From Strigamia acuminata (lineage: Eukaryota; Arthropoda; Chilopoda; Geophilomorpha; Linotaeniidae): a stretch of DNA of 64,000 nucleotides. Under the pieces are notes generated by a model that saw nothing but the letters and a program-made list of their open reading frames with translations, searched no databases and was not told the origin of the DNA. Shown in pieces: positions 11,112 to 22,900 of the stretch; the first letter of the stretch is position 1, and every line of letters begins with the position of its first letter. The translations under genes were made by a program, and so were the position numbers. The DNA lies in assembly GCA_949358305.1 (NCBI GenBank), contig OX442315.1:11372427-11436426 (forward strand), read 5' to 3'.

Positions 11112-11294
11112 TGTTGGTTTATATATTAATCAAACACGCTTGCAGAAAAGAAGAAGAAGATTTATTCTCCATTCTCTCTTGGAACAACAACGATACAAGA
11201 CAAGTTGCTAAGGCAACCCCAGAAAAATACGCAACAACAAGACTTATATTAACAATCATTCAATCGCTTTAGCACTTAAAAACTAACTCTCACA
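11112..11294 (-). repeat. copia 5' LTR
   Basis: It is an identical copy of 6569-6751. Two bases separate it from the initiator-tRNA-Met primer binding site at 11094-11109. Confidence 0.93.
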
Positions 11295-11299
11295 CAATG

Positions 11300-11597
11300 T
11301 GCCGCAGTGAAATTTTGTTTCCCAACGCAGCTTCTCATAGCAACTTTCTAAGAACTTATCTGCAGTAATGTACCAGGTTTGCTGGTACACTGGTACGGTT
11401 ATTTTTCAATACCCCCTCGTACATCCCAACGCCAAAGACGACGCATCTGCGACCACAGTGTGGTTTGTTGCTTTACTGGAGAGCGTCGATTATCCAGGCT
11501 GATCGGGAGACGTTTCAGGTTTAGACCCGACCGCTGTGTTGCAGGTGTGTTGCTCACGGTATTACTGGGAATGGCCTAACGACCAGTTTAGTCGTTT
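11300..11597. other. intron remnant of LolA/PAN copy 1, no gene
   Basis: Parts of this stretch (for example around 11520-11590, GTTGCTCACGG...) match the intron after exon 10 of copies 2 (21720-21800) and 3 (34300-34350). It therefore belongs to the corresponding intron of copy 1 and holds no coding signal. Confidence 0.55.
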
Positions 11598-11601
11598 AGG
11601 T

Positions 11602-12176
11602 TGTGACTGCTTGGCCACCCACAGTGACCTGCTACCTCGCCTGCTTCACTCCACACATCGTCCCCTGCGAGGGATGGACTAGCCCAGCCGGGTAACGAGG
11701 GAGCCGAGTGGTGTGGTGAGAGGGAAACGCAGCTGAGATAGCAGAGAGGAAGGAAGTGTGGTAGGGAGAGAGAAGTGTGTGCTGTTGCGGTCCCAATGTT
11801 GGCAAAGGCAACCGTGCCTGTTGCTACTCTGCTCCTTTCACTATTCACCACTGTGTCGCTCAGTGACGTGGCTTGGAGCTTGTTGCAGTCTCCATGAGCG
11901 GCTACATGGATCGTACCGGTGAGTACGATAGAATGTCTGTTGGTGACCACGCAACCCATGGGACATGTGTCCTGTGTATGGGAGGACGGTTGCCGGTGTT
12001 GCGTGCCATTTAGCACTGCTACACCTGGGGAGACGGGAGATTCCGACCCCTAGACAAACGATTAAAGGCCATAACCCAACAATCCGGAGTTTCTGTCTCA
12101 GTCTTTACGTGAGCATGCGTCCCACCCGTAATAGTCAAATCCCCAGACTGTCGTAGGTGAGACCATACCAGTCACA
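11602..12176. mobile_element. solo-LTR-like repeat A
   Basis: The 575-bp sequence runs from TGTGACTG to CAGTCACA with the 4-bp duplication AGGT at 11598-11601 and 12177-12180. The empty site is readable in copy 2 at about 21800-21815 (GTTTAGGTTAATTTT). TG...CA ends, a short target duplication and no ORF fit a solo LTR. A diverged relative lies at 17880-18275 plus 19243-19375. Confidence 0.7.
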
Positions 12177-12189
12177 AGGTTAATTTTAC

Positions 12190-14685
12190 CTCTTGATTTT
12201 GTCCATTCGCATTAACGTTCATCTGAATAGGTATGTATTCACTGCCACGTGCTCCTTTGGTAATGTTATGAGGCAACTGCAATGTGGAAATAATAAAATG
12301 ATAAAATGAGATGTTCAAATACAGTCAAAACTCTTGAAAACAAATCGCAAGGGACTCAAAAAATCGATTCATTGTAACGAAAATTCGTTACATCGAAATT
12401 TTTTAACGTGGTGTTTTATGGCCAGCCAACCAAACCAGCCATTTTTAGATATTCATTATATCGATAATTCGTAATATAGCGAATCGTTATAAAGAGTTTC
12501 GACTGTATGTGAAAACAACATTTTACATATTTTAAATACAAGTTGTACAAGAATCCATAATTTCCATCAGCTTTTGAAAAAACTTGGCATTCTCCTTGCC
12601 AGCAACTTCTCTGTAAATGAATATCAGGTTTTTTTTAAAAAATACAATTTGCTTTAAACTAAAAAGCAACAAGTTTTGTACATTTCCAATAAAAAAGAAA
12701 TTCTGTATGTCCTCGTTATCAAATAAAAGCAAACCCGATTTTTCTCCGTACGGTTGAGTGGGCAGTGAAGTACACACACCAGTATCAACATCAATCATGT
12801 ACATAATTCCTTATGAAGCAAATAAATATGATTGTGTGAAAGTGTATTTTGTGAGATTTGTTACCATATCTGCGGTCGATAATCTTCGAATGGCGATGTT
12901 CATGCCCGGTGATGATATCCTCTCTGTAGACTTTTGCATTAGCGTTGTAAAATATCTTTAGAAAAAGTGGTTGCTACTATTTAAATAATTTTGTCTGGAG
13001 GATAATACTACTTTAGAGCCGTAATTTGAATCTTCTTTGTAAATTTCTGCATCTACTCGGTATGCAAGTGGTAGAGTTGGCGGATGTCTTTGATAACCGT
13101 GGAAAGCATGGCAAAACATTCCTCGAGGAGGCTGCAGATATCATTTTATTATCAAACAATTCTCTAATATTTTCAAAAAAATTATAAATAAATTTTCAAA
13201 TTTTTTCTCAAATTTTTCTCAAATTTTCCTCAAATTTTCCTCAAATTTATCTCAAATTTATCTCAAATTTTTCTCAAATTTTTCTCAAATTTTTCTCAAA
13301 TTTTTCTCAAATTTTTCTCAAATTTTTCTCAAATTTTTCTCAAATTTTTCTCAAATTTTTCTCAAATTTTTCTCAAATTTTTCTCAAATTTTTCTCAAAT
13401 TTTTCTCAAATTTTTCTCAAATTTTTCTCAAATTTTTCTCAAATTTTTCTCAAATTTTTCTCAAATTTTTCTCAAATTTTTCTCAAATTTTTCTCAAATT
13501 TTTCAAAATATCTCAAATCACGATACGCCACCTACACACTAAATCCAATTCAATTCTACAAGTATTTACCATGAATGCTTCGACAGGTATATAATCTGTT
13601 GCACCAAAGAAATAATACTCTTCAACCGAATCCTCTTTCCCCTCATTTCTTTTCAGTGTGCTAAGAGAAATAGGACGACTCACATTGGCGGTGTAACTCG
13701 TGGGAAACAACCACGGTTCCTCTAAAAATTCATACGCACAGCAAAAAAAATTACATTTCTATGAAACTAACCAAAATGTGAATAAATTTACAAAACAAGA
13801 ATGTTTTACAAGTACAAACCATTGTATGTTATAATCAATGTTTCGTTGAGACTTTTTATGCTGCCTTTCCACAAGTTACCTGGAATATCACTGAACGTAT
13901 TTGTCTTCGCCACGAATTTCTGCTCGTCAATCGAATACACAAATTAAATCAAAAAACTGTTTCCAGCCCAATAATTCATTCAAAATTTACCAAATTACGG
14001 CTAGCATTACTTAACAGTGATACCATCACTCTTGCATTAAAATGCTCTTCATAATACTCGTTAAAATCCATAAAACTACAATGGCTAGGCCCTAATATAA
14101 AATAAAAATACAGAGTAAATAAATACATTACTGTGACTCCCGGACACCGGACTCCATCCCTTGTCCCGAGTCCACCCCTCTACCGTAAGGGGGCGTTCCG
14201 TCTTGTAAGGGGTTAACGGATTGGCTCCCGCTAATCCCCACTGTACACCATTTTGTATTTTGTTAAATAAACTAGTCTTGTCACGACAATCAAACCGAAT
14301 GGTTGTCTCTTTCATTTCTCACAATTACTTATGTAAAATAAAAAATAAATCATTCATACATCTCTCACTGGCTACCATAACCTCCTGATAGTTATAATTC
14401 CAGACAATATGTTCCGTGTAGTACGCGTTTTTCGTCACCACGGCTCCTCTATTTAAGCTTTCACTGAAATAAACTTCGCCATAAACAACTTCTTTTTTCC
14501 GTGAGTTTCTCCCATCAGTATACACAAACTGAGCACCGAATTCATCAGGTAAAACAGGCAGTTTAGGAGGATCAGCACCTTAAATGTTTAAAAAATATAT
14601 TATTTAATGATAATTTATGGTGAATCAAATTCATTTCACATAAAACTGCACTCCCAGATACACAAAGTAAAAATAAAACCAACAT
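12190..14685 (-). CDS. LolA/PAN membrane protein, copy 1 (exons 1-10 visible)
   Basis: Exons on the minus strand are 14685-14640, 14578-14360, 14091-13991, 13919-13820, 13721-13570, 13131-13012, 12955-12865, 12809-12682, 12610-12527 and 12276-12190. They join in phase as 376 codons without a stop. The product starts with a signal peptide (MLVLFLLCVSGSAVLC) and then the PPKLPVLPDEFGAQF block. It contains the DFN and PPTLPLAYRVDAEIY segments and the CWQGEC motif of the LolA-like extracellular region seen in arthropod secreted proteins. The PAN, stalk and membrane exons present in copies 2-4 would lie further left. The intron after exon 10 carries the solo LTR, the copia element and the LTR element, so the 3' half is either beyond the window or lost. 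Introns 2, 5 and 9 also carry insertions or satellites. Confidence 0.75.
12322..12505. mobile_element. short MITE in intron 9 of copy 1 (TA target)
   Basis: Termini CAGTCAAAACTCTT and AAGAGTTTCGACTG are inverted repeats with one mismatch, flanked by TA at 12320-12321 and 12506-12507. It is 184 bp and non-coding. The TA target and CAGT ends fit the Tc1/mariner/pogo group. Confidence 0.75.
13190..13505. repeat. 11-bp tandem repeat (TTTTTCTCAAA)n in intron 5 of copy 1
   Basis: About 25 nearly perfect copies, with a more degenerate left edge. It occupies the intron between exons 5 and 6. Confidence 0.9.
14132..14323. mobile_element. solo LTR in intron 2 of copy 1
   Basis: A 192-bp TGTGACTCCC...TTCTCACA sequence is flanked by the perfect 5-bp duplication ATTAC (14127-14131 and 14324-14328). 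It contains an AATAAA near 14269 and no ORF. The neighbouring paralogues lack it. Confidence 0.82.
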
Positions 14686-15679
14686 CTACGAAGAAAATAA
14701 TTAAATAATTATATTTTAAGATTCAATTGAACCTAGTTCACTTACCCTGTCTTCACTCCTATGTAAGCTTAGAAATCAAGAGGGTGGAAGCAACCGCAGA
14801 GGTGCAAAATGTCACATGATAATGTAAAAAAAAATATATAACCTATATATTAGATAGTGGTAAAAAAAAAGAAGCAAATAAGAGATAATATCGACGAAAC
14901 TGCTTTTAATTGTATTTTAAAAATACAATTATGTGTTCTTATCGGCATTTTTTTTACAAATGTAAATAAAGAATTTTTTTATAACTTTTACTTTTCAAAA
15001 ATTCAGTTTTCTGCCCATATCTCTGCAAGGGTGCCAGATATGCAAATTCCAACCAGGGGAAACGATTTTTTGGATCATTTTACGTCTAATCAAGTACGTG
15101 TTTGGCACTTTTTCAATTTTGGCCATGTTGGCCTTTGACTTGTGTCTACTTTAGAAAATTGCAATTTTCTTAAAAAATTTTAGTAAAAAAATTTGAGGAC
15201 TAGTCATTTTTAGACTAAATAAATGTTGCTCTACAAGTTTAGAACTGGAAATTTCTGTCTATCTCGAACGGTTTCTGAGATAATTTCCCAATGACCTTGA
15301 AGAAAAATCCCAACCCAAGGTCAAATTTTGGGTCACCAAAAGATTGTCCCACCCAACTTTAATACTTTGCCATCATTAGATTAGATGCATTGTCAGCACT
15401 TTCAGGAATATTTAGTAGAGAACCAAAATTTTTGTTCACCCTGTATATTTGCAGAATAAACAATCCATGTAATGGCTCTTGAGTTTCACTAGCAAACATT
15501 TAATAACCTACGCATGCACAGGCTTACATTCAAATGATACAATTTAGATATAAAAGGTAACAAGTTAGCAAATTAGCATATTCAAATTCCGATTATAGTC
15601 GCCAGAGGGTTTCTACGTCATGCATCGTTATAACGATACATAACAATATCCCCTCGTTGTTGTATCGTCCCTGCTGTCA
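14686..15679. other. spacer between copies 1 and 2, no gene seen
   Basis: The first part (about 14700-14975) is related to the region upstream of FAHD1 in the other duplication units (23800-24010, 38500-38620). The FAHD1 exons expected next are absent; from about 14980 the sequence is unrelated. 15000-15450 may be old repeat sequence, but I cannot classify it. Confidence 0.5.
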
Positions 15680-16735
15680 GCCAACATCTGCTCTAATGAG
15701 TAATGACTCCTTAGAAGTACGAACTGCCATCTCTGTGGCCCCTTTCGTAGCCTGATGGTATGCTGGCACTAAAGTCTGTTTGATTCCATTCAATGTTAAA
15801 AATGTTGTAAACTCACCGAATAAAAACTGGGGTCCGTTGTCCGATATGACCTCAACCGGCACACCAAAATCTGCAAACTTCCACCGCAGAACCTCAATGG
15901 TCCGCTCCGACGTGGTTGTCGTCATGGGAATGATATTATCCATTTTGAATAACTGTCGTATACAAGTATTATCAAATACTATACTTGTAATGGTGTATTT
16001 TTCGCAACTCTGCGAAATCGATATGTATTCGCTCATAAGGAAAAGATGGCCATGACCATGACTTAAACGGTGCCTCTGGAGGATCAGCTCGGCACTGCTG
16101 ACACGCATGACATTTCCTCGCGATATCTTCGATTTCCACATCCAAACCCGGCCACCACACGTTTGCACGTGCAATCGACTTCATTTTCACCATCCCCGAG
16201 TGAGTGTCGTGTAGCAAATCCAGCTTATGGGGTCGATATTTAGCCAGCACAACAACGCGCATCCCCAATACCACACACCCACCATCAATAGACAGCTCTT
16301 CACGCCAACGCGAATACAGCTGAATTTCCGGATCGTCAATGATGTTTGGCCATCCGTTCTCGATGTACCAGATCACAAATCCCAAAATCTTATCAGTCCT
16401 TGTCGCAACACTAATGTTTCTTGCCACGATAGGTATATCGTCGATAAACGACAACTTAAACGTATGCGTCTCCACTTAAGCATCACAACCCAACATTCGC
16501 ATACGAGATAACACGTCCGCATTAACATTCTCGCTTCCACGTTTGTATTCGATCTTATATCTGAAGGTTGATAACAAGAAGGTCCATCGACGAATGCGCT
16601 CCGCGGCCAAAGTCGGAATACCTCGTTTGTTGCCAAATATGGCAACCAAATGTAGATGATCGGTCACTAAAGAAAAGTGTCTACCCACCAAATACTGGTA
16701 AAACTTCCGCAACCGGCACATGAATATTCAGGACA
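15680..16735 (-). pseudogene. Ty3/gypsy pol fragment (RNase H end and integrase)
   Basis: Read on the minus strand it begins with a degenerate RNase H tail (LVTDHLHLVAIFGNK, then ENVNADVLSRM). It goes on to the integrase zinc region (HDTHSGMVK...CHACQQC), the core aspartate segments (IHIDFAE and SDNGPQF) and a degenerate Glu region. Frames change near 16480 and 16010. No LTRs flank it, and the RT and gag parts are missing. It is an old truncated gypsy-class remnant, clearly different from the intact gypsy at 28618-33314. Confidence 0.85.
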
Positions 16736-16964
16736 TTTACAACAATTAAAGCCATACTTTTTTCCAGTGAGTTAAACAGAAAAAGATTTTTTTTGCAATA
16801 TGTGGATTTGCAGTGTATGATTCACCCCAAATGAACAACTTAAAACTATCATTAGATTGAAAGGAGTTTCAAAAAATAAATGAAGATAAATGAAGATAAC
16901 GTGAGTAAAAATTGCTATTTCATCTACAATGTATCATACATGTTAATTTCAATAATTTATCTGT
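16736..16964. other. 3' flank of copy 2
   Basis: This is AT-rich non-coding sequence between the gypsy fragment and the stop codon of copy 2. I see no distinct polyadenylation signal. Confidence 0.4.
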
Positions 16965-19900
16965 CTATTGGACAAATTTCATGATGAAATTAGTATCATC
17001 TCCTCTCAGTCGTTGCCTTCTGATATAAAAATAAACCGCACCGCCACCCGCGACGATTGCAATCAGAAGCATCACAATTCCTAGTGCCGCCATACTACCT
17101 GCAATTTAAAACAATTTGATTAACTCGACTAGCTGATAAGACCATGAACTAAAAATAACATGGACACGTATTCACATGTTCAGAGTGTTTTGCCACCAAT
17201 GGTGCCACATAATATAGCCGCACTGTATTCTGGGATGACAACAAGTAACAAACACGCTTAGGTGGCGAACTATGCATGCCATGTGATTGCTGTCATCCAA
17301 TCAGCGCACAGAACAACCAATCAATAAGAAATAAATCACAGATACAAGTCCATGTTATCATTGGTTCATGATGAGACTTAAGATTTCAGATTGAGATTTA
17401 CCTGATCCGTACCCACCACCACTGCTCTTAACGGCGGATGTAGTTGGATCCACTGGGCCTTTAGTCGAATTCTCTGTAACAACATAAAAGATTACATGGT
17501 TTACAGCCTCTAATATTCTAGAAATTTCTTGGTCTTTACGTCCCACCTCCCAAACTTCTGCTTGAAAAAACGAAACTACTCGGACTCCTAGGATTACCAA
17601 GTCATAAGTCAAACCCAATTCTGCCGTTTGACAGATTAAGCTACCCAGGAATCCAACAGAATCATAAACCGAAATACTATTGTTCAACCAGACCGACATG
17701 TTCAAGGCCTCTAACCCTTTCAGTGTTAAATCCGTAAATATCCCTTCTGCCTAATGCTGAGGGTCTGTGCATAGACAAAAATACCCGACAAAAAAAAACG
17801 GTTAATATCTTTCACGAGGGCAGGAACGTCCTAATACATTAAAGCGCCCACGCCTAAATATACAAGGTGCCCTTATTACTTTATTGTGACCGCTTGACCA
17901 CCCAGTCACTGCCACACACTACCCAATGGCCCCGAGGTCATCCCTCTCTCACGGAGTGGTACGACCTAGTGTGGGGGAGGGAGCTGAGTGGTGTAGAGAA
18001 AGAAGAGCGTTGGGTCTCAATTGAGACAGACGTGTAGAGAAGTTACTGTAAAGTCAGCAAGAGCAGTCGTGCTCTGTGCTGCTTCTGGTCTCCTCCCTAT
18101 TCATCTTTGTGACACTCAGTGGTGAGATGTTGGATCCCACCATGAGCGGTTGCATGGGCCTTAGCTAAGTACGGCGGAAGAGTAGAGGCTAACCGACCCC
18201 GTCATACAGGGTGTTTGACGGGTTGGTTGCTGGTGTGGAGTGCCTTCGCGGCACTGCCAGCACATGGGTAGATGGCGAGGGGGTAGCCAATCGCAAAAAT
18301 CGTGTACGAGATTTTGAAATCCTTGAATTCCTTGAAGACTTCAGGAGATTTCAAGGATTTTGAAATCCAAAATCTTTGCCTGTAAGAGATTTCCAGCTCG
18401 ATTTTGCTAGAATTGACAACAATTTGCAAGACAATTTATAAGATTTCCAGGATTTTCAGGCTTTCCAGGATTTCATAAGATTTGAAAGATTTTGAAGATT
18501 TCAGGGATTTGTTAAGGATTTCAAGGATTTGTTAAGGATTTCACGGATTTACTAAGGATTTCAAGATTTCAAGATTTCACAAAAATTTCTCAGGAGTTCA
18601 CAAGGTTTTCCCAGGATTTCAGCTGTTTCTTAAAATATTTTGCTAAAATATGCTACAATTTGCAAGAAAATTTATAAGATTTCCAGGATTTCTACGTTTT
18701 CCAGGATTTCATGAGATTTCAAGGATATTATGAGATTTCAAGGATTTCATGAGATTTCAAAGAGTTCATGAGATTTCAAGGATTTCATGAGATTTCAAAG
18801 AGTTCATGAGATTTCAAGGATTTCATGAGATTTCAAGGAGTTGATGAGATTTCAAGGATTTCCAGAATTTTATGAGATTTCAAGAATTTTGAAATCCAAA
18901 ATCTTTGCCTGTACGAGATTTCCAGCTACCCCTAACTTGTAAGCTTGTTAATCCGATCCGCTTGATCCGCCAATCCGTGGATCGGATCGGATGCGGATTT
19001 TTTTTATTGATCCGCCTGCGGATCCGATTGCGGATCGGACGGGAGGCCAACCCGAGCCATCAATCCGCGGATCGGATTGGGTAAATCCGCGGATCGGATT
19101 GGGTAAATCCGCGGATCGGATTGGGTAAATCCGCGGATCGGATTGGGTAAATCCGCGGATCAATCCGAGCAATCCGCCGTTTTTTTTAAAAATCAATGTA
19201 GCGCGTTTTTTCTGTCTATTGAGGGGGTAGCCTGCCCCCTCGGTAGATGGGACACTCCGACCCCTAGACAACGAATTAAAACAGGCCAATCACCCAACAA
19301 TCTGGAGTCTCTGTCTTATCATTTTACGTGAGCATGCGTCCCACCCCATGGTAGCTCGTTCCCAAACTGCCATGTGAACCCTCCTTTAAGATTGGAAGTG
19401 AAACCATTGGTCAGTGTGGTCAGTGACTTGTGAGAAATTACCAAAATTAAACTGAGTTTTCATTCCGGTCAATCGGTAGTGATCGCAGTCGTCGCTTTCG
19501 ACAAATTGCGGCTTTTCGTCATTTGTCGTTGGTTTCTTCGGTTCCATCACGTGACAAACCGACTTGAGAGTCGTGCCTGGGAAAGGCGTGCACATTTCAA
19601 AGTCGATGCATCCGGCCGGGTCCAAGAAGCAATGTTTGGCGCACTCCACCGCACTCACGTCGTACTTAATGATGGTGTATCTATCGGCGGCATCCTTTAT
19701 GGATTTGTGCGGAATCGTGCGGTACATCCGGATGAATTGTTCTGAAAGCAACAAAACATGATGGGAAAGAATCGACAAATTTCGCCAAACCAAATATCCC
19801 TACGGGAATAATGAAGGCAATCCGGGTTCCGCACGTAATACTCCGACTGCTGGTAATGCTTGGCGTGGAAGACGCAAGTTTGTTTTCCGCCGGCGCTGCA

Positions 19901-22900
19901 GAAGTCTATGGAATGACACGCCGTCCCGTCGGTCTTTTTCCTGCAAATCGCAAAACACGACTGCAAACTTTCTCCGGTCACTGTGGAATCTGTCGCTTTG
20001 TCAATGGCCAGTTGCGTGCCCGGATATACACCGAAGTCGTAGGCAAAGTCCTCTAAGAAGAATCGAAGACAATTCAATTTAATTTTAATTTAATATGTCT
20101 TTCGAAAACCAACTTTCGTAAAGATCGCAGTTTGAAGCCCACTCTTTGTCGGTCCGATCGTCGTATAAAGTTTCACTCATCACGCATGATTGGGTGTTCT
20201 TGCAGTACATGAACATGTTGCACGCCGAGTGGCGTTCGGCATCGCATTCCCTGGCGCACTGATCGAGCGTCGTTTGACCACCGATTACCGAATCCGGACT
20301 CGTAGTGCCCATTTTCATGTTGCCCTTTATTTTAAATTTAACCAAAGATGCGCCTGCAATAGTACAAATCAAAATTTATGTTCAGAGACCCTTTAGACCA
20401 CCTTTTTGGGGGCCTAATTGCCTGAATACCTTTTCCGTCGATATCTTTTTCCGACATTAATCTGAACGTCGAGGAAGTGGCAGTGAAAACTATTTCCTAT
20501 AGTGCAATAAGTGTCATTAACTGATAATTAACAATAAATTCAGACATAGTGCTGCGTAGATTGTATGGGAAAACTTACTTTTCCATTGGTGCCTTTTGTT
20601 GCCACTTTAAACTTCTCTGCAAAAATTGCATTTTCGATTTCATAATATACATTATGACTTAAAATACGGTGGGGTAAACCAGGATCACTAAAGGAGCCAT
20701 TTATTCCTAGTTAAAACAAAAAAAAAAAAAAAAACCTATATATTTATTAATATATTTAAAATTTGGTTGTTAATTTACGTGCGTTTCGCGGATCTTCTAA
20801 CACCGTCAAAGTGACTACAACAAACTCATTCAGCATGTTGTCAACCTACAATTACAAAATTAAAATTACCCGATTCGTCTATATCAATAAGTCGTTGAAC
20901 TGTGCATACCCTGAATCTGTGCATTCTCATTTCCGGTATATCTGTTAATTGCATCACCGCCACCCTAAAATTACGCTCAAAATCCGGAATGCTTGCAATC
21001 CCCAGATAAGAGCCTGCAATATAATTTCCAAAATTATAAATATAAATACATTAAAAATTGTTAACTTTAAATACCTTGAAAGACAACTTGGAACCTCAGT
21101 TTTCGGGTTTCCATGTAGCAATTTGAAACATCAAATTTATCCCACGGCGGATAGCCGGGTTCAAAATTGTAATAATATTGTCGAGACGTCGATGATTCCT
21201 AAGAGATAAACATTTGATCAAGACTTTATTGGGCGAGGCTGGACAGTGGACAGACACTGCACTTGGGGGTAAAATACGTCAGCATAAAACACATTAAACA
21301 TGCGAGGATGTACTGTACCCAAAAGTAAATAAATCCTCCAGGACCGGCGCGAGGGGTGAAGCGGTCACCCCAGGTGGCATATTTCTAGGGGCGGCATCTG
21401 TGGGCGCACAAACCAATTTTTTCAACTTAAAAAATTTTTATTGTTCATTTATAAATAAATTCTCAAATTTGTCAAAAATAATCAATAAATCCTCAAATTT
21501 GTCAAAAACAATCAACAAATTCTCAAATTTGTCAAAAATTATCAATAAATTCTCAAATTTGTCAAAAATTATCAATAAATCCTCAATTTTCTCAAAATAT
21601 GCCGTGCTCGCTTCCGGTGGAAATATGTGTCGCACGGGCCCTGAAAACGTCGATCATCGCTGTTCGGTTAACCGGTCATTCACATGACTGACGTTCGGAC
21701 AATCGACGCTCTTCTGTACTTTGTTTGTGTCGGCTTTAGACACGGTTTGCTGAGTTGCTCACGGGAGTGGAAATGGCTTAACAGTCAGTTGTGATGTTTA
21801 GGTTAATTTTACCTCTTGACTTATTCCATTCCAATTGATGTCCATTTGAATAGGAATGTATTCACTGTCCAGTTTTCCTTCGTCAATGGTATGAGGCGCC
21901 TGCAATGTGGAAATAATAAAATAAGATATTCAAATGCAGGAATATAACATCTTACATATTTTAAATACAAGTTGTAAAAGAATCCATCTTTTACTCCTGA
22001 AAAAACTTGGCATTCTCCTTGCCAGCAAGTTCTCTGAAAATAAATTGCAGTTTTTGTTTTTAATTAAAAAATGTTTTAAGCCTGAACCAACTAGTTTGTA
22101 CATTTCCAATGAATTTGAAAGTCTTTATATCGTCGTTGTCAAATAAAAGCAAACCCGAAGTCGATTTTTCGTCGGTTGGTTGAGTGGGCAGTGAAGTACA
22201 CACACCGGTATCAACATCAATCATGTACAAAATTCCTTATGGATCAAATAAATATGAGTGAGAAAGTGTATTTTGCGTGATTATTACCATATTTGCGGTC
22301 GGTAATCATCGAATGGCGACTCTCGTGTGCCGTGATGATGTCCTCTCGGTAGACTTTTGCATTACCGTTGTAAAATGTCTTTAAGAGAAGTGGTGTTACT
22401 ATGTTAATAATTTTGTAGGGTGGATAATACTACTTTAGAGCCGTAATCTGTATCTTCTTTGTAAATTTCTGCATCTACTCGGAATGCGAGTGGCAGAGTT
22501 GGCGGATTTTTTGTCTCATCGTGGAAAGAAGGGCAAAATATTCCTCGAGGCGGCTGTAGATATCATTTTATTATCAATAAATTCTCAAATTTGTCAAAAA
22601 TTATCAACAAATTCTCAAATTTGTCAAAAATTATCAATAAATTCTCAAATTTGTCAAAAATTATCAACAAATCCTTCAATTTGTCAAAAATTATCAATAA
22701 AACCTCAATTTTCTCAAATTTTCTCAAAATTTTCTTCAAATTTTTTTAAACTTATAAAATGTCTAAAATCACAATCCGCGACCTACATACTAAATCAATT
22801 CAATTCTATTTACCATGAATGCTTCGTCAGGAATATAATCTGTTGCACCAAAGAAATAATACCCTTCATCCGTATCCTCTTTCCCCTCATTTTTGGAAAG

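Larger units (their letters stand above)
6569..11294 (-). mobile_element. Ty1/copia retrotransposon, recently inserted but with broken frames
   Basis: Two 183-bp LTRs (6569-6751 and 11112-11294) appear identical by eye, begin TGTTGG and end CTCACA, and are flanked by the 5-bp duplication CAATG (6564-6568 and 11295-11299). On the minus strand the 5' LTR is followed by a primer binding site (11094-11109, TGGTAGCAGAGGACGG), complementary to the 3' end of initiator tRNA-Met with one mismatch. A purine tract (complement of 6754-6768) precedes the 3' LTR. The gene order gag, protease, integrase, RT, RNase H is that of Ty1/copia. The frame is broken by shifts near 10740 and 7600 and by in-frame TGA codons at 10104-10106 and 8967-8969. 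The element lies 18 bp from the preceding LTR element. Confidence 0.95.

Noticed and set aside
13190-13505. Regular repeat array, considered as CRISPR
   Set aside because: There are no unique spacers, the unit is 11 bp, and the host is eukaryotic. It is a simple satellite.
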